From: Polyangiaceae bacterium
Lineage (GTDB): Bacteria > Myxococcota_A > Polyangia > Polyangiales > Polyangiaceae
DNA: 64,000 nucleotides
Assembly: GCA_019637265.1 (NCBI GenBank)
Contig: JAHBVY010000008.1
Location: 62,001 to 126,000 of the forward strand
Direction of reading: 5' to 3'
Shown piece after piece: positions 16,943-24,969 of the stretch (position 1 is its first letter; every line of letters begins with the position of its first letter). The translations under genes were made by a program, and so were the position numbers. The notes below the pieces were generated by a model that had not been told where the DNA came from, did no database searches, and was given only the letters and a program-made list of their open reading frames with translations.

Positions 16943-17349
16943 GCCAAGCTGACGAAATCACGTTCCTGTCGGTCGAAGTGGTGATCGGGCTTCATCGGTT
17001 CCAGCTCGAGCTCTACGGTGGCGGTGCGGGCTTGCGTGATCGCGGCCTGCTGGAGTCGGCGCTCGCGCAACCGCAAGCGTCGTTCGGTGGCGTCTACGTG
17101 CACGAGGGGCTGTTCGCGATGGCCGCCGCGTACCTCTTCCACATCGTCTCCAACCACCCGTTCGTCGATGGCAACAAGCGGGCGGGGCTCCTCGCGGCGC
17201 TGACCTTCCTGCACCTCAACGGCATGGCGCTGAAGGGCGACTCTGAAGCCCTCTACGCGCTGACGATGGGCGTTGCCGAGGGGCGCCTCGACAAGCAAGC
17301 GGTCGCGGCAGAGCTCAAGCGCATCGCGAGCTGGAAGCCTGGCGAGTGA
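16939..17349 (+). CDS. doc: Doc-type (Fic-fold) toxin
   Basis: 136 residues from GTG 16939. The motif HPFVDGNKRAG (about residue 72) is the Doc form of the Fic motif, with Lys where Fic AMP-transferases have Gly. Doc enzymes phosphorylate elongation factor Tu and stop translation. LRDRGLLESALAQPQASFGG at residues 32-51 is also typical. It overlaps the AbrB-type antitoxin, which should neutralise it and control transcription. Length is normal (Doc of P1 is 126 residues), so the toxin is probably active. Confidence 0.9.
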   Translation: MSQADEITFLSVEVVIGLHRFQLELYGGGAGLRDRGLLESALAQPQASFGGVYVHEGLFAMAAAYLFHIVSNHPFVDGNKRAGLLAALTFLHLNGMALKGDSEALYALTMGVAEGRLDKQAVAAELKRIASWKPGE

Positions 17350-17370
17350 ACAGCTCTTCGCTGGGTGAAG

Positions 17371-17394
17371 GCGCGAAACAGGCAAACCCCCCGA
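17371..17394 (+). repeat. Dispersed repeat family C, short copy
   Basis: GCGCGAAACAGGCAAACCCC then CCGA, matching the right half of 7291-7334. It lies 22 bases after the Doc stop. Confidence 0.45.
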
Positions 17395-17513
17395 ACCCGC
17401 GGAGCGACAGGCAAGCTTACTTCAGGCCGCGCCACCAGGGGTGGGGCCTTCGAGCTGGGGACCGGCCCCCGTCGAAGCCTGGGTGCTCCACGCGCCGCCC
17501 TGCAGCGCTACGC

Positions 17514-17786
17514 TCAGTCCTCCTGACGTTTGAGGAGCCGTCCGTCCTCCGCCACGTCGATCTCGAACTCCCGGTTGTCCTGGATGAACTCGACCTCGTA
17601 GACCACGCGCCCGCGGCGCGTCTCACGCTCGATGTCCGTGATGCGCCCATCGCGGACCTCCCGCTTGACGGTCTCCTGCACCGGGGCGGGCAGCTCGTCG
17701 AACCGGAGATCTTCCCCCGCGAGCACGCCGGCCGAGGTGGCCAGCAAGATCCCACCAACCAAGACTCCTATTCGCTTCTTCATCAT
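17514..17786 (-). CDS. Secreted PepSY-like small protein
   Basis: About 90 residues from ATG 17786 (MMKKRIG). The signal peptide GVLVGGILLATSAGVLA is followed by a PepSY-like fold: FDELPAPVQETVKREVRDG, ITDIERETRRGRVVYEVEF, then NREFEIDVAEDGRLLK. Such proteins are periplasmic beta-sheet folds of unclear role. Seven further codons are open upstream but enter an inverted repeat at 17804-17824, so the inner start is preferred. Confidence 0.7.
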   Translation of the reverse strand: MMKKRIGVLVGGILLATSAGVLAGEDLRFDELPAPVQETVKREVRDGRITDIERETRRGRVVYEVEFIQDNREFEIDVAEDGRLLKRQED

Positions 17787-17803
17787 GGGCTCCGCGGAGA
17801 GGG

Positions 17804-17824
17804 TCACCTCCAGGTGGGAGGTGA
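17804..17824 (-). promoter_or_regulatory. Inverted repeat upstream of the PepSY-like gene
   Basis: TCACCTCC and GGAGGTGA arms with a 5-base centre, 18 bases upstream of ATG 17786. It could be an operator or a 5'-UTR hairpin. Confidence 0.4.
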
Positions 17825-17881
17825 GCGGCTACCCGGGAGTCCTACGACGTCCGCTCGCTTCGTCAAGGGGCGGCGGTGCCG

Positions 17882-18463
17882 CTACTTCGCGCTGACTTTG
17901 AAGGTGTCGTCCCCCAGGTGCTCGCGCAGCGCGAGGACGAAGAACGTTTCGCCTGGCTTGGGGCGACCGCCGATCAGGTGGCCGCGCTCACCCTTCGCGC
18001 GCGCGTCGTGGAACTTGACGCGGAGGCCTTCGCGCTTCGCGGTGGCCATCACGGTGTCGAGTCGCCGCTCGAACGCGCGCTTCTGGGCCTCGTCTTGGGT
18101 GCGGTAGTCGACGCGCGTGAGCTGGTTGTTCGCGAAGATCAGCTCCGCCACCAGCTCGTTCGTTGCGTGTACCAATAAGGTCCAGTCGCGTCCGAAGTCC
18201 GCGTCCTCCAGCTCCGAGGGATCGCTGCTGGGAGGCGCTGCCTTGCCTGAGGCGGCAGCGCTTGCGGCGCTTGGCTCCCCGCTGGGTGCGCTGGTCGTCA
18301 GCTGGCCTGATGTCGGCTCGCCAGCGGAGGGCGACTGGCACGCGCAGAGCGTGAGCACCAAGCTGACTGATCCAAAGCGCGCGAGGTGCGCCGTCAGTTG
18401 CTGCGACAAGACGGAGTGGAGGAGCGCCCGGCGTGGGGTGATTCGGAGCGCGGGTGCTGGCAC
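17882..18463 (-). CDS. Lipoprotein, unknown function
   Basis: Up to 193 residues. The hydrophobic FGSVSLVLTLCAC segment ends in a lipobox (LCAC) and is followed by a Ser/Ala/Pro-rich linker of about 50 residues. The C-terminal ~110 residues (DWTLLVHATNELVAELIFAN, KREGLRVKFHDARAKGERGH) form a small alpha/beta domain that I do not recognise. The N terminus before the hydrophobic segment is long, so the true start may be internal. Confidence 0.55.
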   Translation of the reverse strand: MPAPALRITPRRALLHSVLSQQLTAHLARFGSVSLVLTLCACQSPSAGEPTSGQLTTSAPSGEPSAASAAASGKAAPPSSDPSELEDADFGRDWTLLVHATNELVAELIFANNQLTRVDYRTQDEAQKRAFERRLDTVMATAKREGLRVKFHDARAKGERGHLIGGRPKPGETFFVLALREHLGDDTFKVSAK

Positions 18464-18535
18464 GGTGCTGGGGCCCTCTGAGCGTAAGCGTAGCGTGGAG
18501 CTTTCCGTGGTGGAAGGGCGCCTTGAAGGATTGGC

Positions 18536-18566
18536 CTGGGTGGGGGTTAGACGGCACCGCGCCGCA
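18536..18566 (-). repeat. Dispersed element family B, short copy
   Basis: On the minus strand: GGCGCGGTGCCGTCTAACCC then CCACCCAGG. It lies just after the cupin stop (18572) and before the lipoprotein start. Confidence 0.45.
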
Positions 18567-18571
18567 GGGAC

Positions 18572-19051
18572 TCAGTACGGTGTCCCGTCCTTGCATGTGA
18601 ACACCCACTTGCCGTCTGGCCCCAGGGCGGCCTTCAAATCGTCCTGCGGGTAGCTGACGGTGTCCCCTGGTGTTCGATCGCCGACCTCTAGGTAGACCAC
18701 GTCTTGGTTCGTTCGGTTGACGAGTTGATGCGCGGCGCCTTGAGCGGGGAAGCCAGCGCACATGCCTGGCGACAGGGTGACCTCGCCTTCGTTCGTCACC
18801 AGGGTGGGCTCACCCTCCAGGATGTAGATGAACTCGTCCTGGGAGCTGTGCTCATGGAGCAGCGCGGACTCACCCCCTGGCATGAGCTTCGTCAGGTTCA
18901 CGCCGAAGTTCTTGAGGCCGAACAGATCGCCGAGCGGGCGCTTCTCGCGCTTCGCCATGCGGCTGAAGAAGGGCTCTGGGTAGTTCGACGGCTTCGTGCG
19001 CGGCGGCGCGGAGCTGGCGGTGATAGCGAGGGGCTTCGAGATGTCGCTCAT
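18572..19051 (-). CDS. Cupin-domain protein
   Basis: 159 residues from ATG 19051 (MSDISKPLAITA). A single cupin barrel: LMPGGESALLHEHSSQDEFI carries the first metal-binding His and Glu residues, and PAQGAAHQLVNRTNQDVVYL the second His. PGDTVSYPQDDLKAALGPDG at the end is typical of a cupin subgroup next to sugar or small-molecule enzymes. Exact role unknown. Its first 15 codons are echoed by the mini-ORF at 20266-20319. Confidence 0.8.
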   Translation of the reverse strand: MSDISKPLAITASSAPPRTKPSNYPEPFFSRMAKREKRPLGDLFGLKNFGVNLTKLMPGGESALLHEHSSQDEFIYILEGEPTLVTNEGEVTLSPGMCAGFPAQGAAHQLVNRTNQDVVYLEVGDRTPGDTVSYPQDDLKAALGPDGKWVFTCKDGTPY

Positions 19052-19193
19052 GGGGTGCTCTGATCCGCCGAGGCTACCACAGGTGTGATCGAGGCGGTGC
19101 GACGTGCGAAGCCGATGAACTGAGAGCTCCTTCGCAGCGCACCCGCGCCGCTGAGCGGCGCGAGGGGCTGCGAGTGGGCTACCAAGATCGGAT

Positions 19194-19568
19194 TCAGCGC
19201 GGGAGCTCGCCGTCCTGGTAGAGCGAGAGGATGTGGTCGTCAGGATCCTTGAACTCCGCGGACCAGCCGCCTGGAGCCTCGGAGACGGGCGTGACGATCT
19301 CCACGCCCGCCTTGGCGAGCGAGGCGACGATGCCATCGATGCCCCCCTTGGCGAGACCGAAGACCACCTGAGGAGTCGCTCCGCGCGGTGCGTCGCCGGG
19401 GAGGAACACGAGCTCGACGTCGCCTGGCAAGCGAGCTTGGAGGTAGCCGTTCTCGAAGTCTTCCACCTCGAACGAGAGACCGAGCGTCTCGGTATAGAAG
19501 CGGTGGGTTCGGGCCAAGTCCGTCACGATGAAGACGATGGCGAGGTTCTTAACTTGAGCGCTTAGCAT
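19194..19568 (-). CDS. VOC/glyoxalase-fold protein
   Basis: 124 residues, one VOC module pair: VKNLAIVFIVTDLARTHRFY, TLGLSFEVEDFENGYLQARL, then a second half ending FKDPDDHILSLYQDGELPR with the metal-type Glu/His region. The start overlaps the end of the upstream sigma-like gene by seven bases, so the two are co-translated. Substrate unknown; such pairs often respond to electrophile or antibiotic stress. Confidence 0.8.
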   Translation of the reverse strand: MLSAQVKNLAIVFIVTDLARTHRFYTETLGLSFEVEDFENGYLQARLPGDVELVFLPGDAPRGATPQVVFGLAKGGIDGIVASLAKAGVEIVTPVSEAPGGWSAEFKDPDDHILSLYQDGELPR

Positions 19569-20269
19569 GGGTTTCCTTTCGCGTGAGGCTCCGTACCCGC
19601 TCGAGGCGCGTTGGAGGCTGCCCCGGTAGTTGCCGCGCGCCCGCCAGGTGTGAGCACCTCCGCAAAAATGATCCCGTGACCATCTGGGTCACTCACCGCC
19701 AGGACTCGAGGTGCTTGCATGTGGCTTGCCGTGCCGCTCCGCCCCAGCCTAGGGAGCAGCGCCACCTGAACTCGACGCAACAGGGCGAGCACGCCTGTTC
19801 GTTCAGGGAGGTGGAGCCGAGGGCGCGCCAGGGGTGCGTGATCGCGCAACGCTTGGAACCGCTTGCGAAGCGCTGCGTCCGTCACACCGAGCGCGAGGCG
19901 GAGCTCCGCCTTCTCCAGCCCGGAGAGCAAGAGGAGCAGCGTGGTCTGCAGCGCGGGTGACAACGCCGATAACGGGGCCCCTTCTGGGGCGTCATCCCGA
20001 TCCTCTTCGCAGTCGCTCCGACACATGTAGTCAGCAGCACTGCTTGCTTCACGGGCACGGCGTCGCGCCGCGCTGCGGGCGAGGAAGGCACCGTGCCTTC
20101 GCGCGGCGCCATGGACGCTGCGGAGGAAGGTGTCGCCATCGAGCGGCAGCCCGCGGCCTAAAGCGGCCAGCAGGATGTCGTGCGCGAGGTCTTCAGCCTC
20201 ATGAGCGACGCGGCTCGTGCGCCTCGAGATGTTGACGAGGGAAGCTCGTACGGCGCGCAGGGTGGTCAT
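19562..20269 (-). CDS. Sigma-70-like protein with a VOC-like C-terminal tail
   Basis: 235 residues from ATG 20269. Residues about 10-75 (VAHEAEDLAHDILLAALGRG, FLRSVHGAARRHGAFLAR) resemble sigma region 2, and LSPALQTTLLLLLSGLEKAE, LALGVTDAALRKRFQALRDH resembles region 4. The C terminus (PRVLAVSDPDGHGIIFAEVL) looks like the last strand of a VOC protein, so the gene may be a sigma-VOC fusion or a compound of two. A divergent ECF-like factor is the best reading, with modest confidence. It overlaps the VOC gene downstream. Confidence 0.6.
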   Translation of the reverse strand: MTTLRAVRASLVNISRRTSRVAHEAEDLAHDILLAALGRGLPLDGDTFLRSVHGAARRHGAFLARSAARRRAREASSAADYMCRSDCEEDRDDAPEGAPLSALSPALQTTLLLLLSGLEKAELRLALGVTDAALRKRFQALRDHAPLARPRLHLPERTGVLALLRRVQVALLPRLGRSGTASHMQAPRVLAVSDPDGHGIIFAEVLTPGGRAATTGAASNAPRAGTEPHAKGNPC

Positions 20270-20319
20270 TGCTCGGGTCTTGGAGCGGTGACGGCGAGGG
20301 GTTTGGAGGTGTCGCTCAT
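20266..20319 (-). CDS. 17-codon leader ORF, copy of the cupin N terminus
   Basis: ATG 20319 to TGA 20266 encodes MSDTSKPLAVTAPRPEQ, which matches the first residues of the cupin at 19051 (MSDISKPLAITA). Its stop overlaps the sigma-like start (ATGA). The upstream bases GGGGTGCTC are also shared. It looks like a duplicated 5' end of the cupin gene now acting as, or mimicking, a leader for the sigma-like gene. Confidence 0.45.
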   Translation of the reverse strand: MSDTSKPLAVTAPRPEQ

Positions 20320-20339
20320 GGGGTGCTCCGGTTGGCTCC

Positions 20340-20450
20340 TTAGTCCAACCCGGTTTCGCCGGGAACCCAATAGGTCTTCGTCTTGAGGCTCGTGATGCCT
20401 CGCGCTCGCAGGGCACTTCGCACTGCGAGCACGAGCTCCGAGCCGCCAGT
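20340..20450 (-). pseudogene. C-terminal gene remnant (flavin-reductase-like?)
   Basis: A minus-strand frame ends LRARGITSLKTKTYWVPGET then GLD and a stop at 20342-20340. The Y-W-x-P-G-x-x-G-L-D ending recalls siderophore-interacting or ferredoxin-reductase-like proteins, but the match is from memory and short. Nothing upstream continues it. Confidence 0.3.
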
Positions 20451-20656
20451 CAGGCCAATGGCCGCGCGTGCTCGAGCTGGCTCAGCTTGATCGCGAACCC
20501 GTCCGTGGGTGGGCGCAGCGGCTCCGCCTGGAACAGGTAGCCCTCCGTGCGGAGCTGCTGGACGATCCGCGTGAGCGCCGCGCCGATCTGCGTGAGCTCC
20601 TCGTCGAGGGTGAGGGACATCGAGTAGCCGCTATGGTACCAAACCTTGGTTGGCAT
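20450..20656 (-). CDS. Short hypothetical protein
   Basis: 68 residues (MPTKVWYHSGYSMSLTLDEE start; helical LTQIGAALTRIVQQLRTEGY). It resembles the N-terminal helical part of some myxobacterial SUKH-type proteins and may be a fragment. It ends at debris and has no partner. The start could instead be MSLTLDEE. Confidence 0.35.
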   Translation of the reverse strand: MPTKVWYHSGYSMSLTLDEELTQIGAALTRIVQQLRTEGYLFQAEPLRPPTDGFAIKLSQLEHARPLA

Positions 20657-20720
20657 CGTGTGGCTGCAGCGCCTCCCTCGGCTTCAGGCTCTTCAGGTGC
20701 CCGGCGCGCTGGAGGTGGGG

Positions 20721-20768
20721 ACGCGAGCGACGCTCGGCGCGCGCAGCGTGAGCCAACCCCCAAAAAAA
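20721..20768 (+). repeat. Left copy of the repeat bracketing the radical SAM operon (family B)
   Basis: CGCGAGCGACGC followed by CGGCGCGCGCAGCGTGAGCC, AACCCCC and a run of seven A. The 27 bases at 20735-20761 are identical to 28901-28927. It ends 16 bases before the radical SAM start, so the ribosome site (GGGAGGT) lies just outside. Confidence 0.7.
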
Positions 20769-20784
20769 GCGGGAGGTCAGCGAC

Positions 20785-22026
20785 ATGAGTACAGCGGTGG
20801 GTGCCTTGGCGCAGGACGTGACCGAGCTGGCTCGTCGCGGCGTGGAGAGCTGGCGGTTATCGGAAGGTCAGCTAACGGTGTCGGTGGTCGCGCCCAGCGT
20901 TTCTGCGCGGGACGCGGACTTGGCGTTGGCGACGCTCCTCGACCGGGTGCGCGCGGCGTCGACCCGTGAACGTGCCCGCGAGCACGGCGCCGAAGAGGGA
21001 TTCCGCATCGAGGACGCGGCGGCGATCGCGCTCGGGCTGCCGCCTGGGCTCGACGCGGACAAGCTCTCCGCGTGGCTCGCCAGGCGCATGACGCTGGCTT
21101 GCCCGCTGGGTGTCGTCGTTCGCGAGGGGCCGATCGCGCTGGCCGCTGCGCTTCGTCACCGGGTGGGCTTCGCGCCGGATCGAGCCCGCTATGAGCGTCA
21201 GTTAGACGGACGAGTTCGGGTGGAGGCCTTCGAGCTGCATCCGGTGGAGCACTGCAACCTGCGCTGCGCCAACTGCTGCAATATGTCGCCGCTGGTGGGG
21301 GAGCATTGGCTCAGCGCGGCGGAGGTCTCCGCCCTGGCGCGCCGGATGGCGGAGGCCGTGGTCGCCGACGTGGTGAAGGTGATGGGGGGTGAGCCGCTCC
21401 TACATCCGGAGATCGCGCAGGTGGTGTGGGCGCTGCGGGAGTCCGGGGTGGGGGACCGCGTGCGGCTGTTCACCAACGGCCTGCTGCTGCGCTCGATGAA
21501 GGAGGAGTTTTGGGAGTCGCTCGATGAGCTGACGATTTCCAGCTATTCCAGCGCGCCCGTCAAGCCCGCCATCCTCGAGCTCGCGCGCGCGAAGGCGCGC
21601 CAGCATGACGTCGTGTTGAACGTGAAGCCGGTGGACAGCTTCAACCAGGTGCTCTCGCCGCGCTACGAAGCGGATGATGGGCGAACGCGGCGGACGTTCG
21701 AGCGCTGCTGGCTGCGTCACCGCTGCATGGTGGTGCGAGGTGGGAGGTTCTTCACTTGCACGCGCGCGGCGTACGCTGGCGAGTTCTTGCAGCGCGTGAG
21801 GCACGAAGCGCCTCCCAGCGACACGCCACTCGACAGGACGGGTGACGGTGTGGCGATTGAAGGGGTCGAGCTCGCGGAGCGGATCCAAGCGTACCTGAAC
21901 CGGAGCGCGCCGCTCGCCGCGTGCCGCTACTGCTTCGGCGGGGATGGACCGAGTGAGCCGCACTATCAGCTCTCCCGCGCCGAGGCGGCGGCGGGGGTGC
22001 TCTCGCGGAAGCTACTCGTGCTATGA
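20785..22026 (+). CDS. Radical SAM enzyme with C-terminal SPASM-like cysteines
   Basis: 413 residues, ribosome site GGGAGGT. Residues 1-150 are an Arg/Ala-rich N-terminal domain. The [4Fe-4S] motif is CNLRCANCC (C-x3-C-x2-C, about residue 157), then GGEPLLHPEI. Late Cys residues in RCWLRHRCMV, FFTCTRAA and ACRYCFGG suggest an auxiliary cluster, as in SPASM enzymes that modify peptides or sugars. First gene of a run in which every gene overlaps or abuts the next; ATGA joins it to the asparagine-synthetase-like gene. The reaction cannot be named from sequence; peptide or small-molecule modification is the inference. Confidence 0.85.
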   Translation: MSTAVGALAQDVTELARRGVESWRLSEGQLTVSVVAPSVSARDADLALATLLDRVRAASTRERAREHGAEEGFRIEDAAAIALGLPPGLDADKLSAWLARRMTLACPLGVVVREGPIALAAALRHRVGFAPDRARYERQLDGRVRVEAFELHPVEHCNLRCANCCNMSPLVGEHWLSAAEVSALARRMAEAVVADVVKVMGGEPLLHPEIAQVVWALRESGVGDRVRLFTNGLLLRSMKEEFWESLDELTISSYSSAPVKPAILELARAKARQHDVVLNVKPVDSFNQVLSPRYEADDGRTRRTFERCWLRHRCMVVRGGRFFTCTRAAYAGEFLQRVRHEAPPSDTPLDRTGDGVAIEGVELAERIQAYLNRSAPLAACRYCFGGDGPSEPHYQLSRAEAAAGVLSRKLLVL

Positions 22027-23165
22027 GCTCGCACCTGTCAGTTAAGCTGTCATCGGGCACCCTGCTGTCATCAAGCGCCCTGTCAGCGGCTGCCATCGCC
22101 CAAGCCGGGGTGGCGGTCGCCGCGTCTTCGGCTTCAGGAGCTTCGGGGCTCGCGCTGGATCACGCCGCATCAGAGCGCGACTGGCATGGCGCTGTGCGCC
22201 GGTATATTCGCTTGGCTGACGGATGCGCTGCGCCCACTCTCAAAGCGCTGGTGGCCCCGCCCTTCGCCCTCGATCGCGCTGGCGTCGAGGCGGCCTGGGG
22301 CCTCCGTGAGTCGCCCGAGCGCACCGTCATCGCAGGGATCCAGCAGGCGCCCACGCCTGGCGTGGCTCCCACGGTGCGGGGCCAGGTGCTCGAGCAGCCA
22401 GCCTCCGCGTGGGCTGCGGCGCTTCAGGCTGACGTGGCGGCGATCGCGGAGGACGCCCGCGCGCCAGCCCTCGCGCTCGGCGGTGGTGTCGACGCGGCGG
22501 TGGTGCTCGCGGCGTGGCGCGCCTCGGGGCTGCCGCTGCCGGCCGTCTACACGCTCGCGACGGGGCTCGCCGAGTACGACGAAGTGGGGTCCGCCCAGGC
22601 CATCGCGGCGGCGCTCGGCGCGCGCTGTGAGGTCATCCAAGTTGCACCTAATTGTCTGGTGGAAATGTTGCCGCGCTGCGTCGCCGCGGCCGAGACGCCG
22701 CTCTACAACCTCCACCCCGTGAGTCGCCTCGCGCTCGCCACCCAGCTGAAGCGGCGAGGTCACGACGTCCTGGTGACGGGGGACGGTGCGGACGCGGCGT
22801 TCCTCGGGCGCCCCGATTGGGACTACGTGCCGGTGATGGCCGCGCTGACGGCGAGCGCCGGTTTGAAGCTCAGATCGCCCTTTTTCTCGTCAAGCACGCT
22901 GAGCGCGACGCTGATGCTGGCGCCGGATCGCGACAAGCGCGTGGTGCGTGACTTTGCATTGTTAGCGGGACTGCCTAGCGCCCTCGTCGGTGCGCCCAAG
23001 CGCCCTCGGTGGATGCCGCCGCTCGAGCTGGGTCAGGTCCTCGACGCGCGAGACATCGAACGGCTCGGTCGAGCGCTGGGGAGGGTGCCAACGCTCGACT
23101 CGGACCGCGCGCGGGTGGGGCTGGTGACGCTCGGGCTCTTGGTGCGCTACTTGGAGCGCGGCTGA
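22023..23165 (+). CDS. Asparagine-synthetase-like protein, probably inactive ATP loop
   Basis: 380 residues, only the synthetase half; there is no N-terminal glutaminase. The PP-loop should read SGG-x-DS but here reads ALGGGVDAAVVL (about residue 156), losing the Ser residues, and the second ATP segment is VTGDGADAAFLGRPDW. AspARN-type binding is therefore doubtful. It lies between the radical SAM gene (ATGA overlap) and an intact asparagine synthetase (TGATG overlap), suggesting a regulatory or scaffold partner of that enzyme, by analogy with pseudo-enzyme subunits. Gene order is strict. Confidence 0.7.
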   Translation: MSSHLSVKLSSGTLLSSSALSAAAIAQAGVAVAASSASGASGLALDHAASERDWHGAVRRYIRLADGCAAPTLKALVAPPFALDRAGVEAAWGLRESPERTVIAGIQQAPTPGVAPTVRGQVLEQPASAWAAALQADVAAIAEDARAPALALGGGVDAAVVLAAWRASGLPLPAVYTLATGLAEYDEVGSAQAIAAALGARCEVIQVAPNCLVEMLPRCVAAAETPLYNLHPVSRLALATQLKRRGHDVLVTGDGADAAFLGRPDWDYVPVMAALTASAGLKLRSPFFSSSTLSATLMLAPDRDKRVVRDFALLAGLPSALVGAPKRPRWMPPLELGQVLDARDIERLGRALGRVPTLDSDRARVGLVTLGLLVRYLERG

Positions 23166-24949
23166 TGTGCGGTATCGCGGGCATCGTCGACTTCAGTCGG
23201 CCCGGCAGCGCGTGGGGGGAACCGCTGCGGCAGGTGCGTGCGCGGCTGCGTCACCGCGGGCCCGACGGTGAGGGGGAGGCGTTCGGCTCGTTCGCGGCGC
23301 TCGCGCACACGCGGCTCGCGATGGTGGACGTGGAGGGGGGCGCGCAGCCGCTCCGGAGCGAGGACGGGCGTTACCTGCTCGTCTATAACGGCGAGCTGTA
23401 TAACCACGCGGAGCTTCGCGCGGCGGTCGACTCATCGGGCATCGGGTGGCGTTGGAGGAGGCGCACCGACACCGAGACGCTGCTCGCGGCGTGGGCCCTT
23501 TGGGGTGAGGCGTGCGTCCCGCGCCTCGATGGGATGTTCGCCTTCTTCATCTGGGACGAGCAGCGTCAGCTGGGCTTCGCGGTGCGCGATCCGCTGGGCG
23601 TCAAACCGCTCGCCTATCTCGATGGAGCTGGGCCTCGGTTCGCGTTCGCCTCCGAAGCGCAGGCGCTCTTACCACTCTTGCCATCGGCTCCCCGCGCCCA
23701 CCTGGACGCGGTGATCGAGCACCTCGTCGCGCCGATCTTCAGCGGCGTCGAAGCTTCGCCGTTCGAGGGGATCCGCTACCTGCCGCCGGGCCACCTGCTC
23801 GAGGTGAGTCGGGCGTCGCTCGGGCTCCGCGCCCACTTTCGCTTCGCGCCCGGCGCGTGCGAAGAGGACGATCCAGCGCGCGCGGCAGTCGCGGTCCGCG
23901 AGGCGCTGAGCCAGGCCGTCCGCGGCGCGCTCGTCTCGGAGCGGCCGCTCGGGGTGTTCTTGAGCGGCGGGCTCGACTCGACCGCGGTGGCCGCGCTCGC
24001 TCGCGAGGCGGGGGCTCGGCTCCCCGCCTTCACCATCACCTTCGAGGGCCAGGAGGCTTGGGACGGGGCGCGCTCGGCGCTGGTCGTCTCCAATGACACA
24101 CCGCGCGCGCGTGAGGCCGCGGCGGCGTTGGGGTGCCCGCTTCGCGAAGTGCGCTTCGAGCGGCGTACGTTGGAGCAAGAGCTCGAGGAGCTGGCTCGCG
24201 TCAATGACGCGATCCCTGCATGGGAGCAGGAGCTCTCGCAGCGCGCGCTCGCGCGCGCCGCCGCGGAGGAGGTGCGCGGCGTCTTCGTCGGAGATGCCGC
24301 GGACGAGACCCACTACGGGTACCACTTCCTCTTGGATGACGTGGCGACCAGTGGCCCGCCGGCGATCCTCGCGCGGTTCGGATCGATCCCGATCCGGGCG
24401 GACATCGATCCCGACCCGGCGACGCGGCTCGTGGGTCGTTACCGCGCGCTGATCGAGGAGGCCGGCGGCTCCTTCGGGACGCGGCGCGAGCGGATCCTCG
24501 CGACGACTCAGCTCATCGTGCGTCGCTGGCTCCCACGCCTGCTCCACAATGGAGACATCCACTGCATGGCGTTCGGCTTGGAGCCGCGGGTTCCCTTCGC
24601 GAGCGCGCCGCTCCTCGAGGCCGCCACGCGGGTGAGCCCCGAGCTTGGGCTCCGAGGGGGCGTCGAGAAGTGGCTCCTACGCGAGGCGCTCCGCGGCGTC
24701 GTCCCGGAGTCGATTCGGCTGCGGCGTAAGTCGGCGCTCCCCAAGGATCAGGACGTGGGCGAGAGCTACCAGCGGGTGGTGCGCGGCGTGCTCGCAGCGC
24801 CGCATCCATTGGTCAGTAGAATAGTCGATGTGCCGTCGCTGGCGCCGCTCCTCCAGCCGCGCGCGCTCTCCGAGCGCGAACGAGCGCAGCTCTTCCGCGT
24901 GATTTGCCTGCACCACTGGGCTACGGCGCACGATGTGGCGGCGCCGTGA
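23165..24949 (+). CDS. asnB: Asparagine synthetase, glutamine-hydrolysing type
   Basis: 594 residues from ATG 23165. The glutaminase half begins MCGIAGIVDFS with the catalytic Cys2; LRHRGPDGEG, YNGELYNH and TDTETLL are in place. The synthetase half has an intact PP-loop FLSGGLDSTAVAALAR (about residue 271) and GDAADETHYGYHF. The enzyme family moves glutamine-derived ammonia to an acyl-adenylate; in biosynthetic clusters such proteins also form amides or macrolactams. In this operon it probably aminates, or joins by amide bond, the product of the radical SAM enzyme. Normal length. Confidence 0.9.
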   Translation: MCGIAGIVDFSRPGSAWGEPLRQVRARLRHRGPDGEGEAFGSFAALAHTRLAMVDVEGGAQPLRSEDGRYLLVYNGELYNHAELRAAVDSSGIGWRWRRRTDTETLLAAWALWGEACVPRLDGMFAFFIWDEQRQLGFAVRDPLGVKPLAYLDGAGPRFAFASEAQALLPLLPSAPRAHLDAVIEHLVAPIFSGVEASPFEGIRYLPPGHLLEVSRASLGLRAHFRFAPGACEEDDPARAAVAVREALSQAVRGALVSERPLGVFLSGGLDSTAVAALAREAGARLPAFTITFEGQEAWDGARSALVVSNDTPRAREAAAALGCPLREVRFERRTLEQELEELARVNDAIPAWEQELSQRALARAAAEEVRGVFVGDAADETHYGYHFLLDDVATSGPPAILARFGSIPIRADIDPDPATRLVGRYRALIEEAGGSFGTRRERILATTQLIVRRWLPRLLHNGDIHCMAFGLEPRVPFASAPLLEAATRVSPELGLRGGVEKWLLREALRGVVPESIRLRRKSALPKDQDVGESYQRVVRGVLAAPHPLVSRIVDVPSLAPLLQPRALSERERAQLFRVICLHHWATAHDVAAP

Positions 24950-24969
24950 TCCCATGGGGGAAGCACCTG

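Noticed and set aside
17160-17190. Fic AMP-transferase
   Set aside because: The motif reads HPFVDGNKR with Lys at the Doc position, so Doc kinase is the better call.
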